From NCBI GenBank assembly GCA_947574055.1, contig CANPIC010000002.1, positions 1-64,000 of the forward strand: a DNA stretch of 64,000 nt. The letters run 5' to 3'. Position 1 is the first letter of the stretch; every line of letters starts with the position of its first letter. Below, in pieces: positions 8,909 through 19,042 of this stretch. The DNA is from an uncultured bacterium (GTDB taxonomy: Bacteria > Bacillota > Clostridia > Lachnospirales > Lachnospiraceae). The notes below the pieces were generated by a model, which worked only from the letters and a program-made list of their open reading frames with translations, was not told where the DNA came from and made no database searches. The position numbers were made by a program, and so were the translations under genes.

Positions 8909-10357
8909 ATGATGAAGTATTTGCAGAAGTTAGGTAAATCCCTGATGCTCCCGGTAGCCTGCTTACCTGTCTGTGGTATTCTTATGGGTATCGGATATGC
9001 TTTATCGCCGAACGCTATGCAGGGCGGCGACATCACAGGTTTTGCAGCGATTGTTGGTTTCTTCCTGATCAAAGCAGGGGGTGCTTTGATCGACAATATG
9101 TCATGGCTGTTTGCCATCGGCGTGGCATTTGGCATGTCCGATGACAATGACGGCGCTGCAGGTCTTGCAGGTCTTGTATCATGGCTGATGATCATCAACC
9201 TGCTGTCCTCCGGCGTAATCAGTACAATCACAGGCGGTGAAGCCGATGTGGCATTTGGCAAGATCCAGAACCAGTTTATTGGTATCCTTGCCGGTGTGAT
9301 CGGTTCCACATGCTATAACAAATTTAAGAGTACAAAACTTCCGGATGCACTTTCCTTCTTTTCCGGTAAGAGATGCGTTGCTATCATAACAGCAGTGGTA
9401 TCTATCGTGGTAGCGGGTGTTCTGTTCTTTGTATGGCCTGTTGTTTATTCTGGTCTGGTAGCTCTTGGCTCCGGCATCCAGGGTATGGGCGCAATCGGCT
9501 CCGGTATTTATGCTTTCCTGAACCGTCTGCTCATTCCGTTTGGTCTGCACCATGCACTGAACTCCGTATTCTGGTTTGACGCCATCGGCATCAATGACCT
9601 GGGTAACTTCTGGGGCAATACTGGTGTGGCAGGTGAGACCGGTATGTACATGGCAGGTTTCTTCCCGTCCATGATGTTTGGTCTTCCCGCGGCAGCACTG
9701 GCAGTTATTCACTGTTCCAAACCGGAAAGAAAAAAGACAACAGCAGGTATCATGGGCGCTGCAGCTCTCTGCGCATTTATCTGCGGCGTAACAGAGCCTT
9801 TTGAGTTCGCATTTATGTTCCTGGCTCCCGCTTTGTATGTTGTATATGCAGTCCTTTATGGTATTTTTGCAGGAATTTCCGTTGCACTGGGCTTCCGTGC
9901 AGGGTTCTCTTTCTCCGCAGGTTTGACTGACCTGATCTTCTCTTCCCAGCTTCCGCTGGCGCAGAAAGTATGGTTGATCATCCCTCTGGGAATCGCAGCA
10001 GCAGTTGTATTCTATGCAATGTTCCGTTTCACGATCACGAAATTTGATCTCAAGACACCAGGACGTGAAGATGACGATGCAGGCGATGATGAGATGAAAG
10101 CTGTTCTTGCAAACAATGATTTCACAAAGGTAGCACAGATCATTCTGGAAGGTCTTGGCGGAAAAGCCAATGTGTCCTCACTCGATAACTGTGTGACGAG
10201 ACTTCGTCTCGAAGTAAAAGATTATGTGGCGGTAGATGAAGCCAAAATCAAATCTGCAGGTGTTGCAGGCGTGATCCGGCCCAGCAAAAATGCCGTTCAG
10301 GTAATCGTGGGAACAAAAGTTCAGTTTGTAGCTGATGAAATGAAGAAAATGCTGTAA
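8909..10357 (+). CDS. ptsG: PTS glucose/N-acetylglucosamine-type IICB permease
   Basis: LGKSLMLPVACLPVCGILMGIGYAL; PFGLHHALNSVFWF; C-terminal IIB DNCVTRLRLEV active Cys motif. Confidence 0.94.
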   Translation: MMKYLQKLGKSLMLPVACLPVCGILMGIGYALSPNAMQGGDITGFAAIVGFFLIKAGGALIDNMSWLFAIGVAFGMSDDNDGAAGLAGLVSWLMIINLLSSGVISTITGGEADVAFGKIQNQFIGILAGVIGSTCYNKFKSTKLPDALSFFSGKRCVAIITAVVSIVVAGVLFFVWPVVYSGLVALGSGIQGMGAIGSGIYAFLNRLLIPFGLHHALNSVFWFDAIGINDLGNFWGNTGVAGETGMYMAGFFPSMMFGLPAAALAVIHCSKPERKKTTAGIMGAAALCAFICGVTEPFEFAFMFLAPALYVVYAVLYGIFAGISVALGFRAGFSFSAGLTDLIFSSQLPLAQKVWLIIPLGIAAAVVFYAMFRFTITKFDLKTPGREDDDAGDDEMKAVLANNDFTKVAQIILEGLGGKANVSSLDNCVTRLRLEVKDYVAVDEAKIKSAGVAGVIRPSKNAVQVIVGTKVQFVADEMKKML

Positions 10358-10392
10358 AATCTGAATTGGTAACAGAATTGAAAAACCTGGCA

Positions 10393-10423
10393 GGAGAGAG
10401 GGCAACCTCTCTCCTTATATTTT
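10393..10423 (+). terminator. Rho-independent terminator after the PTS operon
   Basis: GGAGAGAGG-GCAA-CCTCTCTCC followed by TTATATTTT. Confidence 0.8.
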
Positions 10424-10530
10424 CAGGGAACCCTTGTGAAGCATCGGCAAACAGAGGTTCTTTTGGATCTGACTGCTATTGCCGGCCTATAAGTTTTGGC
10501 TTTCCAAAATATGCAATCTGGTGTATAATC

Positions 10531-10568
10531 GTAACAGTTCAGGCAGGCAGATCTGCCGGAACTGTTAC
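10531..10568 (+). promoter_or_regulatory. Long dyad immediately downstream of a -10 element
   Basis: GTAACAGTTC (10531-10540) / GAACTGTTAC (10559-10568) perfect inverted repeat enclosing GGCAG/CTGCC; TATAAT at 10524-10529. Confidence 0.75.
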
Positions 10569-10622
10569 ATATATTTTCGGAGAATATGACGCAGGAAACA
10601 CATGTATTTTGTGGGAGGCTGT

Positions 10623-10946
10623 ATGGATTGTAAGGAAACCCGGAAGAATATATATAAATTTATAGAGGACGGACTGGACGGAAAAGAACTGCAGAGTTTT
10701 ATGAGGCATGTCAGTGAATGTGGGGAATGTATGGAAGAACTTGCAATCCAGTATCTTGTAACAGAAGGGATGCAGCATCTGGAAACGGAGAGTGCTTTTG
10801 ACCTGCAAAACCAGTTGGATAAAAAGATGGAAAGAGCCAGGAAGAAGATCCGTGCCAGAAAGAGAGTTATATGGTTTATGTATTTTATTGAGACTCTGGC
10901 TATTTTGGCGGTGATTCTGATGACGGTATTGGTGATTATCAAATGA
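10623..10946 (+). CDS. Small zf-HC2/anti-sigma-like membrane protein
   Basis: HVSECGECMEEL zinc-finger-like motif and one C-terminal TM helix; overlaps the polA start. Confidence 0.65.
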   Translation: MDCKETRKNIYKFIEDGLDGKELQSFMRHVSECGECMEELAIQYLVTEGMQHLETESAFDLQNQLDKKMERARKKIRARKRVIWFMYFIETLAILAVILMTVLVIIK

Positions 10947-13585
10947 ATGAAAAAATTGTTTTGATTGACGGACACAGTATTCTGAACAGGGCCTTTTATG
11001 GCGTTCCCGTGCTGAGCAATGCCAGAGGACTTCATACCAATGGGATATTTGGCTTTTTGAATATTATGTTTCGTATCCTGGAAGAAGAAAAACCGCATTA
11101 TCTGACGGTGGCGTTTGATGTGGGTGCACCCACGTTCCGCCATGAGATGTATGAGGACTATAAAGGGACCAGAAAACCCATGCCGCAGGAACTGTATGAA
11201 CAGGTGCCGGTACTGAAAGAAGTATTACAGGCCATGGGGATACAGATCTGCGAGCAGGCAGGGCTGGAAGCAGACGATATCCTGGGGACGCTGGCCAGAC
11301 GCAGTGAGAACAAGGGACTGGAAGTGACACTGGTATCCGGGGACAGGGATCTTCTGCAGATTGCGTCGCAGCATATCCGTATCAGGATTCCCAAAACAAA
11401 AGGCGGCAGGACAGAGATTGAGAACTATTATGCGGAGGATGTCAAAGCCCGTTATGGTGTTACCCCACTGCAATTTATTGAACTGAAAGCACTGATGGGA
11501 GATGCCTCTGATAATATTCCGGGTGTTCCCAAAGTGGGGGAGAAGACGGCTATGGCGCTGATGGCGGCATATGGCTCCATAGACGCTATTTATGCTGCCT
11601 GTGAAGATCCGCAGGCGACGATTAAAAAATCTGTCCGCGAATCTCTTCTGGCCAACAGACACCTAGCCGATTTGAGCAGGGAACTGGCCACGATCCGCAC
11701 GGATGCAGAATTTTCTTTTACGTTTGAAGCGGCGCTGCTCCATGATCTCTATACGCCAAAGGCATATCAGTTATTTCAGGAACTGGAATTTAAGAACCTG
11801 CTGGGACGCTTTGACAGGCAGGAGTCAGAAGATACAAAAGAAGCCGCATTTCGCCTGATCACGGATCTGGCAGAGGCGCAAGCGGCATTCGATGCCTGCC
11901 GGCAGGCGGATAAAGCCGGTGTCTTTTTACTGAGTGACAAAGCGACAGGGATAGCGGGACTGGGACTGTGCTGGTCGGAAAACGACATATGTGTCATAAA
12001 ATGCCAGGGGTTTGTGACGGATGCGTATCTCAGCGACCAGCTTGGCGGATTACAGGGCCAGACGCAGTTATGTGGCTTTTTCCTGAAAGGAATTTATCCT
12101 TATTTCTTATCCGATGATGTGTCGCAGTGTTTTGATATTCAGCTTGCCGCTTATTTGCTCAACCCGCTGAAAAGTGATTATACCATAGATGATGTGGCCA
12201 GAGAGCATCTGGGACTGTCGATGCCGGCCTACGTGCAGTGCTTTGGCAAGAAGTCCATGGCAGAGGCGGCGGAAGATGAGCCCGGCTTTGTCTCCTATGG
12301 CTGCTATGGGGCTTATACGGCGAGGGCGGCTTCTTTCATTCTGGAGGAAAAACTCAGCGAGACCGATATGGCCCGGCTTTTTCATGAGATTGAGATGCCG
12401 CTTTCCTATGTACTCTATGATATGGAGCGGGAGGGCATCCGGGCGGAGGCGCAGGAATTGCACCGATATGGGGAAGCGCTGATCGGAAGGATTGCCCAGC
12501 TGGAGAAAAGTATTCATGAAAAGGCAGGGGAAGTATTTAATATCAATTCTCCCAAGCAGCTGGGGGAGATTTTATTCGGGAAACTGGGGATTCCCGGCGG
12601 AAAAAAGACCAAAACCGGCTATTCTACAGCTGCGGACATATTAGAGAAGCTGGCTCCGGCGTATCCGATTATCAATGAGATATTAGAATACAGAGGGCTT
12701 GCCAAACTGAAATCCACTTATGCAGACGGATTGTCCGCCTTTATCGGAGAGGACGGAAAGATACACACCAATTTCAACCAGACCATTACCGCTACGGGCC
12801 GCATCAGTTCCACAGAACCCAATCTGCAGAACATTCCCATGCGGATGGAGCTGGGACGGCTGATCCGGAAAGTATTCGTGCCGGGCGAGGGCCATATTTT
12901 TACAGATGCGGACTATTCTCAGATTGAACTGCGGATTCTGGCGCATATGTCGGGCGATGAACAACTGATCGAAGCCTACCGGATGGAGGAGGACATTCAC
13001 CGCATTACGGCGGCGAAAGTATTCCACACACCCTTTGAAGAAGTGACACCTCTGCAAAGGCGCAATGCAAAGGCGGTTAACTTTGGGATCGTATATGGGA
13101 TCAGTTCGTTTGGACTCAGTCAGGATCTGAGTATTTCCAAAAAAGAAGCGGAAGCCTATATCCAGGAATATTTTGCCACTTATCCGGGGGTCAAGGCGTT
13201 TCTGGACCGGATGGTGGAGCAGGCCAGGGAAAAAGGCTATGTCACGACCCTGTTTGGGCGCAGACGCCCGGTGCCGGAACTGTCCAGCGGCAATTTCATG
13301 CAGCGTTCCTTCGGGGAGCGGGTAGCAATGAATTCCCCTATCCAGGGAACGGCGGCAGATGTGATCAAAATTGCCATGATCCGGGTGTACAGGGCTTTAA
13401 AAGCGGCCGGCTGCCGGTCCAGGCTGATTTTGCAGGTGCATGATGAATTACTGATTGAGACAGCTGTGGAAGAGGCGGCGCAGGTAGAAAAGATTTTGCG
13501 CGAAGAGATGACGCATGCCGCGGAACTGGCGGTGACACTGGAAGTGGACCTTCATACCGGGACAGACTGGTATGAGGCAAAATAA
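10943..13585 (+). CDS. polA: DNA polymerase I
   Basis: 5' nuclease domain at N-terminus; DADYSQIELRILAHMS, RRNAKAVNFGIVYGIS and LILQVHDELLIE polymerase motifs. Confidence 0.97.
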   Translation: MNEKIVLIDGHSILNRAFYGVPVLSNARGLHTNGIFGFLNIMFRILEEEKPHYLTVAFDVGAPTFRHEMYEDYKGTRKPMPQELYEQVPVLKEVLQAMGIQICEQAGLEADDILGTLARRSENKGLEVTLVSGDRDLLQIASQHIRIRIPKTKGGRTEIENYYAEDVKARYGVTPLQFIELKALMGDASDNIPGVPKVGEKTAMALMAAYGSIDAIYAACEDPQATIKKSVRESLLANRHLADLSRELATIRTDAEFSFTFEAALLHDLYTPKAYQLFQELEFKNLLGRFDRQESEDTKEAAFRLITDLAEAQAAFDACRQADKAGVFLLSDKATGIAGLGLCWSENDICVIKCQGFVTDAYLSDQLGGLQGQTQLCGFFLKGIYPYFLSDDVSQCFDIQLAAYLLNPLKSDYTIDDVAREHLGLSMPAYVQCFGKKSMAEAAEDEPGFVSYGCYGAYTARAASFILEEKLSETDMARLFHEIEMPLSYVLYDMEREGIRAEAQELHRYGEALIGRIAQLEKSIHEKAGEVFNINSPKQLGEILFGKLGIPGGKKTKTGYSTAADILEKLAPAYPIINEILEYRGLAKLKSTYADGLSAFIGEDGKIHTNFNQTITATGRISSTEPNLQNIPMRMELGRLIRKVFVPGEGHIFTDADYSQIELRILAHMSGDEQLIEAYRMEEDIHRITAAKVFHTPFEEVTPLQRRNAKAVNFGIVYGISSFGLSQDLSISKKEAEAYIQEYFATYPGVKAFLDRMVEQAREKGYVTTLFGRRRPVPELSSGNFMQRSFGERVAMNSPIQGTAADVIKIAMIRVYRALKAAGCRSRLILQVHDELLIETAVEEAAQVEKILREEMTHAAELAVTLEVDLHTGTDWYEAK

Positions 13586-13668
13586 GACAGCGGTATAAAT
13601 TTCTACGAGATAAGATGGGTATCAAAATGGCGCCGGCTATATGGAAGAAAGTACAGGGTGAGGGATAG

Positions 13669-14274
13669 ATGAAAATAATCGGCATAACCGGCGGAGTGGG
13701 CTCCGGAAAGACAGAACTGCTGCATTATCTGGAAAAAAATTATAAGTGCCGGATTTTGCTGGCGGACCGGGCGGCTCTTTTGTTACAGGAGCCGGGCGGC
13801 GTATGTCATAAGCAGGTGGTGGCTCTGCTGGGCCGGGAGATTTTACTGGCGGACGGCTCTATCGACCGGGCGGCCATGGCAGCCAGAATCTTTCGCGACA
13901 GGGCTCTTCTGGAAGCGGTAAATGCCATTGTCCATCCGGCTGTGAAAGAGTATATCCTGCTGCAGATCCGGCAGGAAGCACAGAAGAAAGAGGCCGGCTT
14001 CTTTTTTCTGGAGGCGGCCCTTCTGATTGAGGAGGGCTATGGACAGATCGTGGATGAGATGTGGTATGTCTATGCGGATGCGGATGTCCGCAGAAAGCGG
14101 CTGAAAGAGGGGCGTCAGTATACGGACAGCAAAATAGACAGCATTTTGCAGGCACAGCTTTCCGATGAGACATATCGGGCTCACTGCAATTTTGTCATTG
14201 ACAACAGCAGGGACATTACATATGCTTATGAGCAGATTGACAAAAAGATGGGGGAATATCTGTGGAAGAAGTAA
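13669..14274 (+). CDS. coaE: Dephospho-CoA kinase
   Basis: IIGITGGVGSGKTELLHYLE P-loop at N-terminus; ADVRRKRLKEG. Confidence 0.92.
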   Translation: MKIIGITGGVGSGKTELLHYLEKNYKCRILLADRAALLLQEPGGVCHKQVVALLGREILLADGSIDRAAMAARIFRDRALLEAVNAIVHPAVKEYILLQIRQEAQKKEAGFFFLEAALLIEEGYGQIVDEMWYVYADADVRRKRLKEGRQYTDSKIDSILQAQLSDETYRAHCNFVIDNSRDITYAYEQIDKKMGEYLWKK

Positions 14275-16400
14275 AAAAATACCCGGGGAAGCTGGTATTC
14301 GGACTTGATATCGGAACAAGGAGTATCGTCGGGACGGTAGGATACAAAACGGGGGATCAGTTTTACGTGGTGGCGCAGCGCGTGCGGGAACACGAGACAA
14401 GAGCTATGCTGGACGGGCAGATTCACGATATTGGCAGAGTCAGTATGACAATATCTCAGGTAAAGAGCGAACTGGAAGCAACTGTCGGCACCCGGCTGAC
14501 CGATGTATGTATTGCCGCCGCCGGCCGCGTATTAAAGACTGTTACCATACATACGGAAACAGCCTTTGAAGAGGAAAAGGAAATCACGGAAGAGGATATC
14601 TATGCACTGGATTCCAAGGGGATCGAAGCCGCGTATGAAGAGTTTAACCGTGAAAATCACTCTGATGTCACCTTCTACTGCGTGGGATATTCCGTTGTCC
14701 GTTATTATATGAACAATTATGTCATTGGCAATCTGGAAAGCCATAAAGCCAGAATGATCGGGGTTGATCTGATCGCTACTTTTCTGCCCGAGGATGTGGT
14801 GGACGGCCTGTATAAAGCGGTGGGGCAGGCTGGCCTGGAAGTGGTCAATCTGACGCTGGAGCCGATTGCGGCCATACAGGTCGCCATCCCGGAGATGTAC
14901 CGGATGCTGAACATAGCCCTGGTGGATGTGGGCGCCGGTACATCCGATATTTCCATCACCCAGGGCGGCAGTATCGTGGCTTATGGGATGATTCCCATGG
15001 CGGGAGATGCCCTGACGGAAGCGGTGGCGCAGCATTGTCTGGTCGATTTTGTCACGGCAGAGCAGATCAAAAGGGAATGTGGCGAAAAGGAAACCATTGC
15101 CTATCGGGATATCATGGGACTGGATCAGACCGTAAAGCGGGACGAACTGCTGGAAGTGATGAAGCCGGCTGTTGAGTCGATGACAAAACAGGTAGCGGAT
15201 AAGATCAAAGAACTAAACGGTGAGAAGTCTGTCAGCGCTGTCTTTGTGGTGGGCGGCGGTGGCAAGATTCCCGGCTATACGGACAAACTGGCGGCAGAAC
15301 TTGGTATTCAGCCGGAGCGGGTGGCGCTGCGCGGCGAGGAAGTGATGCAGAAGATCCAATTTCTGGAAAAGGAGACAAAAAAAGACTCTCTGCTTGTGAC
15401 ACCCATCGGCATCTGTCTTTCCTTTTATGAACAGAGCAATTCTTTTGTCTTTGTCACTTTTAATAATAACAGGATCAAGCTGTATGATACATCCAGACTG
15501 GCAGTGGTGGATGCCGCCCTGCAGGCTGATTTTCCAAATGAGAGTCTCTTCCCCAGGCGTGGAGCGGCCCTGCATTTTATGGTGGACGGACATGCGCGTA
15601 TGATCCGGGGCCAGCTGGGGGAGGCGTCGGTGATCACGGTCAATGGCAGTCCGGCCGATATTCATACCCCCATTCATGCCAATGATATTATTCATGTACA
15701 GGAGTCCACAGCAGGGGCCGATGCGTCGATGGAGATCGGCCGGCTGCCGGAATACAATGCCATTATCCGGGTGGAAGTCAATGAGAAGAAGATCGACCTG
15801 CCCAAGTTTGCCTGTGTCAACGGCCAGCTGCAGTCCGCTTTTTATGATATCCGGGAAAACGACAGAATTGAGATGTTAAATTTTTATACCGTACGTCAGA
15901 TCGTCGAGTTTATGGATGTGATTCTTGATCAAAAGATGAACATTTATGTCAACAATAAACTGGCGGATCTGGAGACAAAAGTCTATGAAAATTTTTCTGT
16001 CATATGGACAATGGAGCAGTTGCAGCTCTCCGATGTGGAACAGTATGAAAACAGGTCAGCCATAGAAGCAGCTACTTATGCAGACCTGCCCGATGGCGCA
16101 GAGGAAAGCGAAGATCAGGCGGTACCGGGGCGGGAAGCGCCAGATGCCCGGGAAGATAGAAAAACCGCCGAAAAGACAGAAGACAAAGGGATTGCCATGG
16201 ATATTTTTGTCAATGGCATGCCGGTGACACTGCATGGAAAACAGTCCTATATCTTTGTCGATTTGTTTGACTTTTATGCCTTTGATCTGACGCCGCGTCC
16301 GGGGAAGCGGATTACGACAAAACGGAACAAAAGAGATGCACAGTATATGGAACCGCTTGCGGCCGGAGACATGATAGAGATATACTGGAGGGATAATTGA
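14262..16400 (+). CDS. FtsA-type actin-fold protein with long C-terminal extension
   Basis: VFGLDIGTRSIVGTVGYK, IALVDVGAGTSDISITQGG, FVVGGGGKIPGY actin-like ATPase motifs; 712 aa. Confidence 0.82.
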   Translation: MEEVKKYPGKLVFGLDIGTRSIVGTVGYKTGDQFYVVAQRVREHETRAMLDGQIHDIGRVSMTISQVKSELEATVGTRLTDVCIAAAGRVLKTVTIHTETAFEEEKEITEEDIYALDSKGIEAAYEEFNRENHSDVTFYCVGYSVVRYYMNNYVIGNLESHKARMIGVDLIATFLPEDVVDGLYKAVGQAGLEVVNLTLEPIAAIQVAIPEMYRMLNIALVDVGAGTSDISITQGGSIVAYGMIPMAGDALTEAVAQHCLVDFVTAEQIKRECGEKETIAYRDIMGLDQTVKRDELLEVMKPAVESMTKQVADKIKELNGEKSVSAVFVVGGGGKIPGYTDKLAAELGIQPERVALRGEEVMQKIQFLEKETKKDSLLVTPIGICLSFYEQSNSFVFVTFNNNRIKLYDTSRLAVVDAALQADFPNESLFPRRGAALHFMVDGHARMIRGQLGEASVITVNGSPADIHTPIHANDIIHVQESTAGADASMEIGRLPEYNAIIRVEVNEKKIDLPKFACVNGQLQSAFYDIRENDRIEMLNFYTVRQIVEFMDVILDQKMNIYVNNKLADLETKVYENFSVIWTMEQLQLSDVEQYENRSAIEAATYADLPDGAEESEDQAVPGREAPDAREDRKTAEKTEDKGIAMDIFVNGMPVTLHGKQSYIFVDLFDFYAFDLTPRPGKRITTKRNKRDAQYMEPLAAGDMIEIYWRDN

Positions 16401-16401
16401 G

Positions 16402-17199
16402 ATGAGAATGTGCAGCATCGCCAGCGGCAGCAGTGGTAACTGTGTCTATGTGGGTTCTGACGCCACGCATCTTTTGGTGGATACGGGAATCAGCAGAAAA
16501 CGGATTGAAGATGGACTAAAAGCACTGGATCTGTCCGTGCAGGACCTGGATGGTATCCTCATCACGCATGAACATTCCGATCATATCAGCGGGCTGGGCG
16601 TCTTGATCCGCAGACGGGAAATCCCCATTTATGCCACCAAGGGCACCATCCGCAAGATGCGTGCAATGGAATCTCTGCGGCACATACCGGCGGATCTGTT
16701 TCAGGAAGTGCGTGAAGAAGAACATTTTACGATCAAGGACGTGATGGTGGCGCCGATGCAGATTTCCCATGATGCGGCCCAGCCTGCGGCTTATCGTTTC
16801 CGACATGATAAAAAGTGGGTGGGTATCATCACGGATCTGGGCGTTTACAATGACGATACCGTGGAATGTATGCGGGGGATGGATGCCATACTTCTGGAAG
16901 CAAACCACGATGTAAGAATGTTGGAAACGGGGCCTTACCCCTACTATCTCAAACGCCGGATACTGGGTGAACGGGGGCATCTGTCCAACGAATTGTCAGG
17001 CCGATTTCTTTCCCGTATTTTGCACGATCAATTAAAAACGGTGATACTGGGACACCTCAGTAAGGAAAATAACCTGGCGGAACTGGCCTATGAGACGGTG
17101 CGCCTAGAGATTACCATGGCGGACAATGAGTTTAAGGGAACTGATTTTCCGATTATGGTGGCCAAGAGAAGCGAAGTGTCGGAGGTTGTTGCGATTTAA
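16402..17199 (+). CDS. MBL-fold metallo-hydrolase (WalJ/YycJ-like)
   Basis: HEHSDHISGLGVL metal motif; VDTGISRKRIEDGLKAL. Confidence 0.88.
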   Translation: MRMCSIASGSSGNCVYVGSDATHLLVDTGISRKRIEDGLKALDLSVQDLDGILITHEHSDHISGLGVLIRRREIPIYATKGTIRKMRAMESLRHIPADLFQEVREEEHFTIKDVMVAPMQISHDAAQPAAYRFRHDKKWVGIITDLGVYNDDTVECMRGMDAILLEANHDVRMLETGPYPYYLKRRILGERGHLSNELSGRFLSRILHDQLKTVILGHLSKENNLAELAYETVRLEITMADNEFKGTDFPIMVAKRSEVSEVVAI

Positions 17200-17277
17200 A
17201 GGACAGCCAGGCGCAGAGCGGGAATCATAGCTGGAACTGGAATATAAATATGCGGAGCTGGAATAGGAGTTATTCAT

Positions 17278-17550
17278 ATGAAAAAGACGATCATAACGGT
17301 AGTGGGTAAGGATACGGTAGGAATTATTGCCGGGGTTTGCAGTTATCTGGCGGACAATGGGATTAATATTCTGGATATTTCGCAGACGATTGTCCAGGGG
17401 TATTTTAATATGATGATGGTTGTGGATACTTCCGGGGCGGTCAAGTCTCACAATGAGATGACAGATGAGTTAAAGAAGCTGGGTGAGAAGATCGGTGTGA
17501 TCATCCGCTGTCAGCGGGAAGAGATTTTTCAGAGTATGCACAGGATATAG
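17278..17550 (+). CDS. ACT domain protein, UPF0237 family
   Basis: ITVVGKDTVGIIAGVCSYLADNGINILDISQTIVQGYFNMMM. Confidence 0.92.
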   Translation: MKKTIITVVGKDTVGIIAGVCSYLADNGINILDISQTIVQGYFNMMMVVDTSGAVKSHNEMTDELKKLGEKIGVIIRCQREEIFQSMHRI

Positions 17551-17561
17551 GGGGATAAGGT

Positions 17562-18926
17562 ATGCTGAACATATTTGAGGTGTCGGAAACCAACAAGATG
17601 ATTGAGAAGGAAAATCTGGATGTGCGTACGATCACTTTGGGGATTTCTCTGCTGGATTGTATCTCTGCTGATCTTGGGAACTGCAATCAGAACGTTTATG
17701 AAAAGATTACAAAGGCGGCAGAGCATCTGGTAGCCGTGGGGGAAGAAATCGAAAAAGAGTTCGGGATTCCCATTGTGAATAAGCGCATTTCAGTTACGCC
17801 GATGGCTCTGGTAGGCGCCAGTGCCTGCAGAGGGGCGGAAGACTTTGTGACGCTGGCGCATACGATGGACCGGGCGGCAAAGGCAGTGGGCGTCAATTTG
17901 ATCGGCGGGTATTCGGCACTTGTCTCTAAAGGTATGACACAGGCAGATGAATGGCTGATTCATTCTATCCCACAGGCTCTGGCAGAGACGGAGCGGGTAT
18001 GCAGTTCGGTAAATCTGGGCTCTACAAAGACAGGGATCAACATGGACGGCGTGCGTCTGATGGGGCAGATCATCAAAGAGACGGCGGAACTGACAAAGGA
18101 ACAGGACAGTGCGGCCTGCATGAAGCTGGTGGTATTTTGCAATGCGCCGGATGACAATCCTTTTATGGCAGGTGCCTTCCATGGCGTGACAGAGAGTGAT
18201 ATGGTCATCAATGTGGGGGTCAGCGGCCCGGGTGTGGTCAAGACAGCTCTGGAAAAGGTGCGGGGCGAGAGTTTTGAAGTGTTGTGTGAGACGATTAAGA
18301 AAACAGCTTTCAAAGTGACAAGGGTCGGACAGCTGGTGGCGCAGGAAGCGTCCCGGATGCTGGATATTCCGTTTGGGATTGTGGATCTGTCCCTTGCCCC
18401 CACGCCTGCCGTGGGTGACAGTGTGGCGGATATTTTGTGTGAGATCGGCCTGGAATATGCAGGTGCGCCGGGAACGACTGCCGCCCTGGCTCTTTTGAAC
18501 GACCAGGTGAAAAAGGGGGGTGTCATGGCATCTTCTTATGTGGGCGGCCTGAGCGGCGCCTTTATTCCGGTATCGGAAGATCAGGGGATGATTGATGCCG
18601 TCACTGCGGGCGCCCTGACTCTGGAAAAACTGGAGGCCATGACCTGCGTCTGCTCCGTGGGCCTTGATATGATCGCGATTCCGGGCAAAACGCCGGCGTC
18701 CACAATCTCGGGCATCATAGCGGATGAGATGGCTATCGGTATGGTCAATCAAAAGACAACGGCTGTCAGGGTGATTCCGGCCATTGGCAAAGACGTGGGA
18801 GAGCAGGTGGAGTTTGGCGGCCTGTTCGGCTATGCACCGGTTATGCCGGTGAACGGCTATTCCTGCGAAGCCTTTATCAACAGAAAGGGCAGGATACCGG
18901 CGCCCATACACAGTTTTAAAAATTAA
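17562..18926 (+). CDS. PFL/UPF0210 family protein
   Basis: [51 protein letters not shown]. Confidence 0.92.
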   Translation: MLNIFEVSETNKMIEKENLDVRTITLGISLLDCISADLGNCNQNVYEKITKAAEHLVAVGEEIEKEFGIPIVNKRISVTPMALVGASACRGAEDFVTLAHTMDRAAKAVGVNLIGGYSALVSKGMTQADEWLIHSIPQALAETERVCSSVNLGSTKTGINMDGVRLMGQIIKETAELTKEQDSAACMKLVVFCNAPDDNPFMAGAFHGVTESDMVINVGVSGPGVVKTALEKVRGESFEVLCETIKKTAFKVTRVGQLVAQEASRMLDIPFGIVDLSLAPTPAVGDSVADILCEIGLEYAGAPGTTAALALLNDQVKKGGVMASSYVGGLSGAFIPVSEDQGMIDAVTAGALTLEKLEAMTCVCSVGLDMIAIPGKTPASTISGIIADEMAIGMVNQKTTAVRVIPAIGKDVGEQVEFGGLFGYAPVMPVNGYSCEAFINRKGRIPAPIHSFKN

Positions 18927-18983
18927 TGGCGAGTGTGAACAGTAACAAAAATATACATTCTTTGGCAATGTTATCTGTGCAAA

Positions 18984-19012
18984 TTGACAAGATGTGACGT
19001 ATATTGTACAAT
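18984..19012 (+). promoter_or_regulatory. Promoter of the OPT transporter gene
   Basis: TTGACA (18984-18989), 17 bp, TACAAT (19007-19012). Confidence 0.65.
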
Positions 19013-19042
19013 AGTACCACTATACGAAAGGTGGTAAAACAA

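Noticed and set aside
17200-17277. Repeated CTGGAAT segments before the ACT gene as another leader-family member
   Set aside because: Repeats are short, there is no TGCGGAAC end adjoining the RBS and no convincing outer helix
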